A stretch of DNA of 64,000 nt from Perilla frutescens (lineage: Eukaryota > Streptophyta > Magnoliopsida > Lamiales > Lamiaceae), in contig BRKX01000004.1 of assembly GCA_026008535.1 (NCBI GenBank), positions 36,026,501 to 36,090,500 of the forward strand, in the 5' to 3' direction. The position numbers were made by a program, and so were the translations under genes. The notes beneath the pieces were generated by a model. It did not search any database. It worked only from the letters and a program-made list of their open reading frames with translations, and had not been told where the DNA came from. This document shows positions 46,068 to 59,357 of the stretch, piece by piece; the first letter of the stretch is position 1; every line of letters begins with the position of its first letter.

Positions 46068-48037
46068 GACTACACCCCTTAAAAAAAATTTCATCCCGAA
46101 ATTTACTTCCCCTGAAACGGAAATCTGGATAATTTTCAAGAATCCACAGTCTTACTTGAACCATATTGGTTCAAAACCTTTACTAGGTTTACGACTCTAG
46201 ACCTTACGGCCAAGAATAGCCTAAGGCCTTTCTTTATAGATTAGTCCTTACCCAAGACTATCTCTTTTCCTCCAGTAACATGTGTTTATCTCAAACATAT
46301 ATTTTCAGAGCATTCAGACGTGTGACACGCCATGCACAACAATAAGGTCTGTCATCAAAACCGACCTATGGTCTTTGTCTTTATCCTCTTTGAGGATTTC
46401 AAATAGGTTCATCAAACCTTTAGCTTTGATCTCTTAGTGAAACGAACTCCAAAAAAATTGGTTGGAAATACCTATGAGAAGACCTTGTCTCCAGCCTGAA
46501 ACTGTAAATCCTTCATTCGATCTTTTCTTTAGTATGGGGACTATCTTGAGGAACTTTGGTCGATCCTTTATCTTGGCTCACCATTCTTTACTTGCAATCA
46601 TACATATAATCATCTTTTATCTGCATACTATACGTTCCGAGTCTTTATTCACCTTCATCGAACTTTGCCTATGCCTTGACTAATTGGTAGCTCTTAGCTT
46701 TCCTCGTACTAGCTTTATCTCGTGCTTCTTCACTTTAACTATCGCATGAGACTCCTTGTTACTTCTTTTGAAACTCGTGCTTCGTCGTTGCTCGAATAAC
46801 TCGCAACTATAAGAAATGAGATTACTTATTTAGTCTATGTTCAAAGTGATTCTTAATAAAGGATTACTTAAAGTTCACCCTATGTTAAATCATCTATTGT
46901 CTATGTTCTTTCTAAGTTCAAATCCTAGAAAGGCATTTAACTTCTATAATGCTTTCTCAGGTGATTTGGGATTTTTGTCGGGCATTCACCGACTGGTCGT
47001 GATGTCTTGACTTCTATAACACTTTTTTGATGATTCATGATTAAAGTGGTCATCCCTCACTACTTGGAACTTCTTTAGCTCTAGATGTTTGTCTGTAGTG
47101 AAACTCTTCTTTTTCTTCCGGGTCGCACAAGACTCGTCTTGTGTCAACAGGCCCAAAGGACCTAAAATTGCAATGATGCACCTTCAATGGTTGCTTCCTT
47201 TATTGTACCGGCTTGTCTGAGATAACTACACTCTTCTGGTCTGTTGGGTTGAACTTTTGTGATCAATCTTTACAATTTGTAAGGCTTTCTTCAAATGACG
47301 AAGCTCCTTCTCTCTAGCATAATTCTCGCGCAGTGTGAAGGGCTCGCCCAACCACATACCTTTTGAGCTCTCTAGCTATGGAACTTAATTCATAAAGCCT
47401 CTTTAATCATACAGGAAAAACATAGAATTTTTCTAAGTTCAAGCATCTATAGTCTATGTTCTCGACTAAGCTCTCTCTTTAGATTATCTATCCTTGATCT
47501 TTTACATTAGTCATTCTCTATCCTCAGAATCATAATACTTTCTAGTAGTAGATAGTCCTTTTTCCTAAAAAGAAAACTTTTAAATCAAAATTCAAGTTTC
47601 AAAAATAACCAAAAGATTTTGATATCAAAATGATTACATTTTTTAAAATCCTTTTCGAAAAGAATAACTATAAATTAACCTTTGTCTTTTAAAACAACTT
47701 TAGACTATCTTTTGGATTCATCCAAAATTACTTTCACTCTTTAAACTTTTAGATCTATGACTTACTTGAAATCAATATTCTTTAATTTTCTTTGCCTTGC
47801 TCAAAGCTCACTTATGAATGACTTACCATTCACCTGTACTTTTAAAACTTATAACATATTATAACCAAAACTTTTAAAACATTCATATATTCGAACTTTG
47901 TTGAAGATGCAGGGTGATGATGCACTGTAGGTTGCTCTGTAGGAATCCTTTAAGAATATAACCCGAATTCACATAATCACTTTAAAAAATAACTTAAGAG
48001 ACAGGTCGCAGAGTTGTAACCTGCTCTGATACCATTC
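46068..48037 (-). other. Non-coding interior of element K
   Basis: About 2 kb without any recognisable coding frame on either strand. It contains the reversed PPT at its left end and the reversed PBS at its right end. The plus-strand frame at 46462-46683 has no resemblance I can name. Confidence 0.6.
48021..48034 (-). other. Primer binding site of element K
   Basis: On the minus strand TGGTATCAGAGCAG lies 3 bp from the LTR end (..GGCGTTACA). It is complementary to initiator tRNA-Met. Confidence 0.85.
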
Positions 48038-51000
48038 TGTAACGCCTGGGTCCCGAGGATTAGGACGGGGATATTGCGGGAATAATAGAAGAAAAAAAGT
48101 AACATAATCCGAAATCTAGGGGGTCCTCATTAATATCCCGGTCCCGAAAGGAAAATAAATGAGGGACATGGTGTCACTTAAAAAGGAATATGATATAGAA
48201 TAATTAAATGAAATGACTTTAGAACAAGAATAGATTATATTCCCCAGAAATTTGAGCAACATAACCTCTGTAATTGGAAGAAATCCACGTCTTTCAATGT
48301 ATCAACGAAGTCAAATGATTTAACCAAGTCAAAAGAATGTATATTCATAGGCCAATAAAATTCAATCAGGATCCAACAATTAATAGATAGGATTCTGACT
48401 CTTCCAATAAACAAGACCTCTCCATAGGTCACAACAACTAAAACCCATCAATAGATCAGAGGCAAATAAAATTTTTTATGTCTCATTCATTGGTCGAAAA
48501 CTTTAAAGAGACATGCTTGGATCTATGGTAAAGAAATGAGACTTTATTTATCATGATTCAAATACGGTATACAATTTAGATAAGCCCAAAAATAAAATAT
48601 AGCATGCAATCATACTATGGGGCAACTGTATCAGAGTTTAAGCGGAAAAATAATGGAGTAATATTGTATCGCATAACAACATACTCATGAGTAATAATTT
48701 AGTCTGAACGAGACAGCAAGGCATGATCAACCCACAACAGTACATCGAGCCATCACCTCTAGCATCTCAAACTGTAAAAAATATTTTGAAAATATTTTTA
48801 GCGTGAGTACCAAAGTACTCAGTGGGTTAACTTTTAACTCAATCTTTAATAAAACTGTAACAGAATATTGAAAATATAAATACAAATAATGGAAAGCAAA
48901 ATGAGAAAGCCCTTCCCATTTATGCAAACCTTTACTTCTCTTTGGTACCCTGTAGCTCTTTTTTCATCTACTGCACTCTATAACATGTCGCTGATAGGAA
49001 AAAGGGAGGGGTTACCTCGCTAATCCGAAAAGAGTATAACAACGATCACCTAGCATTGACCCTGAGTATACATGGGGTTACCTAGCATTGACTCCTGTAG
49101 TGATGCCCAGATAACGTGTATGTGTAGAAGTTACCTCATAGTGACATCTTTAGTGATTTACATCACAACTGCAAGAATCACAGTTCCTGACTATTCTTTG
49201 TTCTATGTTCTCTTGTAAAGCGAATAATATGACATAACCACAAAAACTATGTCATTCTCTTAATATAGCAACTATGCTAACCTTTAATTCCTCTAGCAAA
49301 CTTAGTTCAATTATGCTTCATATTCCTTAAACGGAAACCATTCTTTAACTTGAGTTTAATACTAAAAGCACAAGCTAAAAATTATAACTCTTTATACACA
49401 AGTATAATCAATACACAATAAACATTTAATATATTGTAACTTTAAACTATGACTATTAGACTTTAAATATAAACTCTAACCTTAATCTATATACTATGAC
49501 TTTAAACTCTACACCTTAACTTTTAACCTATAGACTTTAGTTATGACAAGACATAATCTTTTCTATTTAATTATGTCAAAGCATAATCTATATTCACTTA
49601 TTGTAATAAATCATAATCTATATTCTAAATAATTATACAGCAGTATAATACTATGTTCTCATTTATTATACAACAATATAATACTATTACTCTAGCAGAG
49701 ACTTGAGCGGATAATTCTTCAAATATTTTATTTGGATATTCTAACTATGACTATCACATTTATGAGTTAATAACTCAAATATAGATAGGTTTTGCAAATA
49801 AACCCACCTCGATTAGATTAACTTAGGTGATCAAACTTCTCGATATTCATCCGACAGCTCCTCTGACTGGCTCAACAGGTCCTACAAGGTCAAACCTTAT
49901 TTTAGGACTACTGTTCTAATTTTTAGAACTTAACTTTAATTTAATTGGAGCTTTTATTTACTTTAATTATATTTCAACTAAGAATGCGCGACTCTAGAGA
50001 CCTCGTACAACTTCCATACAGAAGGAAATAAATTCTAAAATATAATTTCTGATTTAATGGGGCCAAAAGATTTGACAGATGTCACTTTCCGTAACTTGTC
50101 ATTATATCAAATTTTACTTAGCTAAACTCGATTACACTTTTTATTTGTCCAAAAATTATGAAAACAATCAGGCATGACCCCACATATATCTTTAATAAAA
50201 TATATAATTTTCGAAATTTTCTAAAATCACATGCTCTAGTTATAAAAATAACCGCCTGATTAAAATAATCAACTTTAATTAAAACTTTTCGCAAAATTAC
50301 GAAACTTTGCAGTCCTATAGGAAATAATTTTTTAAGCAAGTTTACAGAAGAAAATTTTTCTATTCGACGATCCAAAATGGGTGAAAATGGACAAAAATCG
50401 AAACTGATCGGCGCCTCTTTATTTTTCACGTTTTCTGGCATTTTCGCTGGTTTTGGCCATCGGTCGACGACGCACTCAACATATGAAATGAAGCACTATT
50501 TAAAATACACAACATATTAAAATTTCAACTATAAATGATAAGAAATGATCCGAAACGAGACGTTCGAAGCAGGGGTACGACGATGGCGATTTCCAACCAT
50601 CTACGACAGTGACTATCCGGCAGCCTTTCGGCGCTCGACAGCTGCTCCTGAAGCAGCACCCTTCAACAAAACTTAACCTGGGCTTGCAAGCGCGATTTAC
50701 TCGGTGCAGGCCCGGGTTTCTCTTGTTCGTCAACAGGAACGAGAGAGAAAGAGAGAGAAGAGAGAGAAATGAGGAAGAGAAATGAATCACCCCCTCTCCT
50801 ATTTATAGGAAAAGTGGCTCTGGGGCGGGTATGACTTTTTCGGATATATAATATAATGATAAAGTGATTTCGGAGTTCAATTAAAGTTGCTTTATTCAAT
50901 GGCGAGGTTCAAATGACCTTTGATGCAAAATCTGAAAACATCGGGAGACTCGTTGACTCGAGTACTATTGAACCAACCCGACTCGGGATGATGAAGAAGT

Positions 51001-51313
51001 TGTCTGAAGAGAAATTAGAAAAGATTCTTTTTAAAAAATTACTTTTACTATTCCTTTTGACTGATATATTTTACTCCCGCGCATTCGATTGACCTCAGAT
51101 AGGCAATCTGTGAACGCGAACAGATTTCTTGGGTTATTTCCTATAAGATAGGCTTGATAGAACAAGTCTCAGATCAATTGGGAGGATTTCGTAAATTTTT
51201 CGAATCACGACACGCACGCATAAATTACTATTCACAGGTTTTCCCTATACAATTTTCAATTACGGGACTCATATAGAGGTTAGATTAAAATTTTAAAAGT
51301 ACCAATAGCTTCC
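48038..51313 (-). repeat. Right (5') LTR of K, cut by insertion of E
   Basis: It begins TGTAACGCCTGGG on the plus strand. TATA box (minus) at about 50798-50809. The sequence corresponding to the last 210 bp of the left LTR is missing because element E starts at 51314. Confidence 0.8.
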
Positions 51314-52752
51314 TGTTGGGGTTTTTTCGAATTAAACCACCGCAGGATCATTTGGATGTTCATCAATCCGTGTTCATGCAAATCATAATTTTATGTAACA
51401 TGAATGTTTATCACAGTCCAATCAAAAAGCATGCAAAGCAGATTTGAATCTATTAAAGCGGAAGACATAGAAACGACTTACAAATCGATAGACGGTCTGT
51501 GGACAAGATTAAAGATCTAATCTTGCTGTTGAATGAACACTGTAGTTGGCGCCACCTAGCTCAAAATCGACCACCACTGTATTCCACTCCAAGATGTTTT
51601 GTTGCATTCCCGGACTGTATCTAGATTCAGAGTGGGCTGAAATCTACTAGATAGGATTGTGAAATCTGTGGATAACTCTGAGAGACAAAGAGGGGCTGAT
51701 CTTAACACTAATAAATTGTGCAAATTTTGTCCCCCCTCCCCTTATATATAGGGAGGGGCGAAATTTCATACTCCAGCCCTACTGGGCTGGGCCTCTATCT
51801 CAAGTTCTATATCCAGTCCACTTTCAGTCATATTGGGCTACAACAGGGATCTAGAAGAATATTAAATTGACCCACTAATTTATTTAATATCCAATATCCA
51901 ATAAACTTAGAATATAATTAAATAAATTCAGTTTTACTTTTATTCCACTAAAGAAGTAAAACTGACCTACCAATTTAATACATATTTACGAATATGCTTT
52001 CTCCTTTAGTCCAACCATTCTCTGTGTTTAAGATATAATGTTCATTAATTAATTATGTCAGCCTCTGACAGCTATAATTAATTAACCTCTAAAACCTTGA
52101 GTAGTACCACACAAACTTTATTCATGTATGGAATAAATTTGACCTGCAGGGTTTCAACATGAACTTGTATTTCCTCAAGAGAACATCATCAACCTGGCTC
52201 ACCAGGACACGGTGCTCATGCATACTGCTCGAGACATCATGTATACATTGTTATTACCCAAGATATCGAATTCGATCTACGAAAAGATCTCACCCATTGA
52301 TAAATCAAAGTAATAGATAATGCACACATATGCTCGCCAATATCACATAAGTTCATAACCCGAACTCTGTGGATCTTTATTCTCTCAGTAATTGGGTCAG
52401 AGACAGAGAATAGTATCCTATCGTGATCCTCCTCAATACACTAATGAGTATACTAGAATAATCAGTTAGTCAAGATAAACTAACTTATCAGATTATTCTA
52501 TGGTGTACCGATGGTGTGTTCAAGACCATCTAAGCCGTGAGCTCTTTAATACATTACAAAGTTCTAATGATATGATCTTACAGTGTGACTTCCCACACCA
52601 TATCATCTATAATGTAAGTATATGGAACATTACATAAAACAATTATAGAACATAATCTAAATGCAAACAGTGACTACAATAACTTTCATTTCATATCATC
52701 ATGTCATCAGAAAAGTATACAGAGACAAGTCTTCCAGTATACAAAACTAACA
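51314..52752 (-). repeat. 3' LTR of copia element E
   Basis: Plus-strand ends are TGTTGGGGTTTTTTCG and GTATACAAAACTAACA. It is preceded on the minus strand by the polypurine tract AAGTGGGAGAT (52753-52763 reversed). It aligns throughout with the reverse complement of LTR A (853-2274). Length 1439 bp. Confidence 0.88.
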
Positions 52753-55700
52753 ATCTCCCACTTATACTTGAAGCATTTTTTCCAAGCATAATAACTAATT
52801 GGCAAACTCTCCAATCTAAACTATCAACTCAAACTGCGCTACCAGGTCTGTATCTTAATCTCATTTTCTCCACATGACCATCAAAGGTCTTAGCTGGTAG
52901 GCTCTTAGTGAATGGATCAGCCAGGTTGTCCTCCGATGCAATCTTCACCACCGCCACGTCTCCTCTCTTGCCTTGTGGACTCTGGGTTCCTTCAAATTTA
53001 CCACTGCACCAGAATTATCACAGTATATCGTGATAGTCTTAGGCAAATCAGAAACCGCGCCCAAGTCCACTAGGAACCCGCGGAGCCAGACATTCTCTTT
53101 TGCAGCCTCAGAGACAGCTACATACTCGGCTTTCATGGTGGAATCCGCAATGCATTTCTACTTAATGCTCCTCCATGCGATGGCTCCACCTCCTAATGTA
53201 AACACATAGCTCGAGGTAGACTTACTTTGATCTTTGTTAGATTGAAAATCGAGTCCTTGTAACGCAAAGGTACTAGACTATCAGAGCGGAAAACCAACAT
53301 GTAATCTCGAGTCCATTTAAGGTACTTGAGAATGTTTTTGACCGCAGTCCAGTGACCTTGTCCAGGGTTAGACTGATATCTGCTTACCATGCCAACGACA
53401 TAGCATATATCAGGCCTAGTGCATAGTATAGCATACATCAAACTTTCCACAGCCGAAACATATGGTACTTTCTTCATTTCTTCTATCTCAGACTGTGTTT
53501 GGGGACATATTTTCTTGGATAGATGAATTCCATGCATGTAAGGTATAAAACCTTTCTTGGAATCTTGCATGCCAAATCTAGCTATCACTGTATCGATATA
53601 AGTCACCTGGGACAGACATAACATCCTTTTCTGGCGATCATGAATGATCTTGATGCCAAGGACATGTCCGGCTTCACCCAGATCCTTCATATCGAATTGC
53701 TTGGACAACCACACCCTAATGTTTGATAACGCCTTCTTATTGTTTCCAATAAGCCAGATGTCATCAACATAAAGTACGAGGAATGCCACGACGTTTCCAT
53801 CACATTTCTTGTACACACAGCTCTCATCCGGACTTTGCACGAATACATATCACTGGATTGCCTCATCAAAACGGATGTTCCAAGATCTTGATGCCTGCTT
53901 AAGTCCATAAATGGATCTCTTAAGCTTACACATCAAGTGCTCTTGGCCCTTATCAATGAATCCCTCTGGTTGCTTCATGTGAATGTTTTCCTCAAGACTT
54001 TCATTTAGGAAAGCTGTCTTGGCATCCATCTGCCAGATCTCATAATCTAAATGAGCGACAATAGACAAGAGAATCCGGATTGACTTAAGCATGGGTATCG
54101 GCGAAAAGGTTTCCTCATAATCGATCCCTTCTTTCTGAGTATACCCTTTTGTCACCGATCTTGCCTTTAAGTTTTCAACCTTCCCGTCAGATCCTCTCTT
54201 GCGCTTGTAGACCCACTTACAGCCAATGAGTTTCACCCCATCTTATGGTTCTACAAGTTCCCAGACTTGATTGCGATCCATAGATCCAATCTCAGACTCC
54301 ATTGCAGTTTTCCCAGAATCCACATCTTTATCTCGAATTACCTCGTCATAGGTCCTGGGATCTAATTCATTGAGACCCTCTGGGAAATCTGAAGCCTCTC
54401 CCAAACCAATGAATATATTAGGTTGGCGTACGACCCTCCCACTGCGATGAGGCAGTTCCTGTACTTCTGTGACACGTTGTGCAGTGTTTGGTGGTTCCTC
54501 TTCTTGTATAACTGGTGTAGGATTCAATCTTCCTCTTAACTCCTCAAGGATAATTTGACTCCTTGGTTTGTGGTTTATGACATAGTCTTCCTCTAAGAAT
54601 CGAGCATTGGTGCTAACAATGCTCTTCTGATCCTTAGGACTATAAAATAAACTACCTTTTGTTCCTCTAGGATATCCAACGACAGCCTTATATTAGTACG
54701 AGGAGCCAGTTTATCAGCTTCCTTGTCCAACACATGTGCTGGGCTACCCCAAATCAGAATATGGTTCAAACTGGGCTTTCGTCCAGTCCATAGTTCTGTG
54801 GGTGTAGCAGGAACTGATTTCGATGGAACCAAGTTAAGAATATAGGCTGCCGTTTCCAGGGCATATGCCCAGAACGAAATGGGCAACTCTGAATAACTCA
54901 TCATCGATCTAACCATCTCTAACAGTGTATGATTTCTTCTTTCCGCCACGCCATTCTGCTGTGGCGTTCCAGGCGCAGTCAACTGGGATGTAATCCCATT
55001 CTCTGCCATATAATCCCTAAATTCGCTTGAGAGGTACTTGCCACCACAATCAGAATGTAGTGACTTGATACTTCTGCTTGTTTGTTTCTTCGCTTCCACC
55101 TTAAACTCTTTGAATTTCTCAAAGCATTCAGACTTGCGACGTAACAGGTAGATATAACCGTATCTAGAGTAATCATCAATGAGAGTGATGAAATACTCGA
55201 ACCCTCCTCGAGCTTGAACTGATATAGGGCCGCACAAGTCAAAGTGAATCAAATCTAATAGCCCTTCGGATCTATTTCCTTTTGACTGGAAAGGACGCTT
55301 GGTCATTTTACCTTCCAAACATGATTCACATAAAGAAAACGATTCTAGTACCAAAGAAGACAATGGTCCATCATTTATAAGCCTTTGTACCCTCTTAAGG
55401 TTAATATGACCTAGCCTTAGATGCCAAAGATAGGTTTGATTCAATTCCGAAGGTTCTTTTCTCTTGTTAGAGTTTATGATCGATGTATTCAACAGAAAGT
55501 ATAAGTGTGTTTTCAATTGGTTTATGAAAGTATAAGTGTCCATCCAATATGCCAGAACAGATAAAATGTTTACCACTAAAGATAACTACTTTGTTATCAA
55601 AAGAAACAGAATATCAATCCATAATCAATTTAGAAACTGAAATCATGTTTCGCCTAAAACGAGGCACATAAAGACAATCTTTCAAAACCAAAGTTCTATC

Positions 55701-56205
55701 ACTACTGAAAGGTAAAACAACGTCTCCCACTGCAATAGCCGCGACTCTCGTAGCATTGCCCATGTAGACGGTGATCTCATCCTCACTCAGCTGTCTTTTT
55801 ACCAGGAACCCCTGTAAAGATATGCAAACATGATCAATAGCTCCAGTATCTAGTACCCATGAGTGGGTAGAACAAGTTGCTAAACATGTTTCCACAACCA
55901 GAGTGTGAGATGTCCTCTTTTCTTCTTCTTGTTAGGACACGCCGCCTTCCAGTGACCTGGTTGGCCGCACTTGAAGCACTTAGTCTGCGACTTGAACTCC
56001 TCGGGAGGAATCTTTACCTTTGGCTTCTTCACCTTAGGTGCCTCATCTGCAGCCTTTTTAGGTGCGTTTCTCTTCTACATTTTTCCACTAGAAGAAGACA
56101 CTCCTTTTTTAGCTATGTGGGCCTCAGGATTGCTCTTTTAGAGCAATTCAGCTGCCTGAAGATCTATGAGCAATTCAGTCAGGCTGACATCCCTTTTTTC
56201 TGTTC
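52753..56205 (-). pseudogene. Copia element E: gag-pol relic, 5'-truncated
   Basis: Minus strand. The gag end (about 55896-56205) has an intact zinc knuckle CFKCGQPGHWKAAC. It is followed by protease (SWVLDTGAIDHVCI), GAG-pre-integrase, and integrase over 54593-55576 with WHLRLGHINLKRVQRL, CESCLEGK and all three catalytic residues (IHFDLCG, LHSDCGG, GVAERRN). RT has CKWVYKRKRG, DAKTAFLNES and LYVDDIWLIG. RNase H lacks about 20 codons after AVVNLKEPRVHKA (near 52975), where A reads SKHMERKYHLI. Frame changes near 54593, 55600 and 53193. The 5' LTR is absent; the gag breaks off near 56195 at foreign sequence. Confidence 0.93.
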
Positions 56206-56270
56206 AGTGCATAGTAAAAAGTAAATCCAAAAAAGGAATTTTTACTCGTCTTTCTTCTAATGACCCCGTT
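56206..56270 (+). repeat. Left piece of gypsy-type LTR L
   Basis: About 65 bp between the end of E and the start of F. It continues beyond F at 63588, judged from the F target duplication (CCGTT here, CCGTC there). Too short to classify alone. Confidence 0.45.
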
Positions 56271-57594
56271 TGGTGCATCATTTTTTACCAAAAATAATCC
56301 AACATGCAGTCGGTATGCCTACACTACCCAGAATAGTGGCAAGCAAGATCGTTTCCCAAAGGACCGGCGAGAATTTCCTAACATTTCAGTCTGCAAGTGA
56401 CCAAACTTTACCAACGAATATCTTTGTTATAATGTAGAAACGAAAATAAAAACAATTAACAAAAGAGTAAGTTTTCTTCACAGATGTAAAAGGTATTCCG
56501 ACTTCCAATTAACTACACCCTACCTTAATTATTCCGATCATTGACGCAATGATAAATTCAATTAATGAATGCAACCCAGTTATAACCACCAAAGACATTT
56601 CTGACGCGGTCTTATTTCTCCTTAACTGTTCGATAATCAGGAAGACACTTCACCAATTATTTCCCTAATCGACTGACAACCGTAAGAGACACTCTATAGA
56701 TTTAATCAGCCGACAACTTTAGAAACTAGAGAAACCCGATTCAAAACCAACAAACTTTGACACAGGATTGTCGAATTAAGACTGCTGTTCCCTTGCATCT
56801 GAAGAATCAATTTACCACTAATTAAACCTAAAACACAATTACGGATGGCTGATTTAATTAGCTACTAATTAATCTCGGATTACTAAATATTCACGACTAC
56901 CTAGTAGAACCAAAACAATTAACACTTTAAACACAGAGAATCACAGATGTATTCATATAATTAAAGTATAAGAACAGATTAGATCTCACAGAATAAATAC
57001 GCCAGGGATTCGTTAATCTTCACCAGAATAGATCGCGCTTAGCTCGAATTCATAATTGGATTTGCACTTTAGAAATTAATTGTGAAGAAAAATGATGAAG
57101 ACAGAATGAAATTGAATAGTGAAAATAGTCTGTAGAATCGTTTCGAGCGTTCTGGCGTGTGATCTCAATTCTGGAATAGATAGCCCTACTCTATCTAGAA
57201 GTCTTTTAATACAAATCCTCAATTAATTAATTAAAAAGAATCCTAATCCTAATCTAACTAGGAAAATAATAAAAATAGAGTCCAACAATAATAAAAGTTT
57301 GCATAATTTTCATCTAGGCCCACAAGCTGGTGCAGATCCACTATCTCCAGCCCAATACTCGCATAATCCATCAGTCAGTATGCCCATATTGACTGCCTTC
57401 CAGACTCTTCAGCTTTTCTTCAATCAAATTGTGTCCAAACCCTCCAAAACATTACCATTATCTCCACTTCCATGTCAACCACCTGAAATTAACCACAACA
57501 CAAATTCTTCCACAAAACTTGACCATGGGGTGAGTAACACTGCAAAAATATACAAAAAATGACCCAAAATATATATGAAATAAAAGCCTAATCA
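56271..57594 (-). repeat. 3' LTR of element F
   Basis: It pairs with 62259-63587 along its length, with shared blocks such as CACACTACCCAGAATAGTGG-like and GGTGCAGATCCACTATCTCC. The polypurine tract AAGTGTGGGGGTGTT adjoins it (57595-57609 reversed). Confidence 0.9.
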
Positions 57595-59340
57595 AACACC
57601 CCCACACTTAGACAATGCTCGTCCTCGAGCAATACTAAACAAAAGACATACTCAAGAAAAACTAAAAAATGACAAGACAATCATTGGCAACCGTAAACGG
57701 AAAATAATCGAAGTCAGAGGCAAAATATAATCATCTACAGACCACAAACCAATCTCTTATTTTATAAAGTTGTGCACATACTCTTCATTCAAGTCAAAAT
57801 CATGCAAAACCAATCCTGCCTCACCAAGATTCGCTCAAATTTTCTCAAAAGACAATAAGGACATAATTTAATTCATACAAATCGTAACTTGATGCTTTCA
57901 AGCATAAATTTGCCCATATGTCAAAATCTCTACCATGCAAATGAGATCTATACACAAATCAAAAGGTCTTTTTGCACGGGTTGTAACGGGGCTAGGGTTC
58001 ATAGGCAGGATAAAAGGGATGAAATGACTCAAATAATTGAAAACATGTAAGCATATCAGAACACATTTACCAAATTCGTCTATAATTTTTCAACTACTCA
58101 ACAAAACCAAATTGCATGCTGGTTTCCAATAATACAGGGCAACAAAATAAATGATATCAATTAAGCACAACCCCTTTTATTCCATGCTTGTTCTATTCCT
58201 TATTTTTTTCTCATTTTTTTTTTCTTTTTTTTACTCCTTTTTTTTCAGTTTTCTTTTTGGAATAGAACAGAGATATATAGACATTCTTCAACTATCCAGC
58301 ACCAATATCTTCAAGCAGACTTTAAACTTATTTCAACACAGACCAATATAACTTACATGTTTTCGTGGGACAAGAGCAGGCCAAAAGGCTAAGGCTTAAT
58401 TATTTAGTGGCTATTTATAATAAAAAAGAAATGGATTAGGCACAACAGGCTCACTAATGGACAATTAAGGGTATGGATAATTTTTTTAAGCTAAAGCAAT
58501 GAGTAATCCTAACTGCCTTAATCATTTTCATGCAAAGAAACTAAAAAACCGGTGTGATTATGGCAACTGAGCTTTCTCATATATAATGCTCATCAGACTC
58601 AAATCTCACAATTTATAAAGCTTCAAAAATTTTGATTAAATTTTGCATATTTCCTCGTTCAAGGATACATACAAGCATGTGCACATTTTAATCACAAGAG
58701 ATAAACCATCCACTCAAGACCAATCCCATATAAAACTCTTTTTTATCATGCAATCCATCTCAAGTAAGCCAATGATTTGACACACCAAAACCATAGAATT
58801 TTTTTTTTATACTAAACAGAAAATGCAAAATCTAACTCTCTCCCCCATACTTAGACAGCACAATGTCCTCACTGTGCAGAGGAGAAGATCAACACAAAAC
58901 AAAAACAAATAAATAGTAAACAAAAATTAGACAGGGGGTGTAGAAGGCTCCCTGGAAGGAAATCACGAAGGTAGCGATGAAGAGAATTTGATGACAGTCT
59001 GTTCGACGGCAGCAAGTCGATCACAGAGGGCATTGAGGTTGTTCTTGATCCTATGCTTCAACTCAATCGCCTATCTGCTAAGAGAGAGAAAGAGAAATTA
59101 GGGCTCTTTAAATCTGATTAGGGTTTTTTTAAATAAATCCCCAATTTGAGAAAGAAATTTGCAATCAAGTCCCTGCTTTTTTTAATATCCAATAACTCTC
59201 CCCCACACTTGAAATATGGCCACGGAAGGTCCTCCGCTTATTTTTTTCATTTCTTTTTAATAAAAGAAAAATAAATTCAAATAAATGCTCAGGTTGCCTC
59301 CCGAGGAGAGCCCTTATTTAATGTCGGAGGCTTGACATAA
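57595..59340 (-). other. 3' non-coding region of element F with three PPT-like tracts
   Basis: No coding frame is recognisable. Purine tracts with the minus-strand core TGGGGGAG or TGGGGGTG occur next to the LTR (57595-57609), at about 58842-58856 and at about 59209-59223. A long T-rich run lies at 58200-58250. Athila elements often have an env-like ORF here; none is visible. Confidence 0.65.
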
Positions 59341-59357
59341 GTAGAAGCACGATCATG

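Larger units (their letters stand above)
43036..51313 (-). mobile_element. LARD-like non-autonomous LTR element K
   Basis: Two long direct repeats (43036-46067 and 48038-51313) flank about 1.97 kb of non-coding interior. Over about 2.8 kb the two are colinear with scattered substitutions. Between them, on the minus strand, are a primer binding site (TGGTATCAGAGCAG, 48021-48034 reversed) next to the right LTR and a purine-rich AAGGGGTGTAGTC next to the left LTR. No gag or pol domain can be read. Long LTRs with a non-coding interior fit a large retrotransposon derivative. The left LTR lacks about 455 bp at its outer end and the right one is cut by element E; full length would be near 3.5 kb per LTR. 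Confidence 0.8.

Noticed and set aside
58151..58351. 66-codon Phe-rich plus frame in element F
   Set aside because: Produced by a poly-T tract; not a gene.
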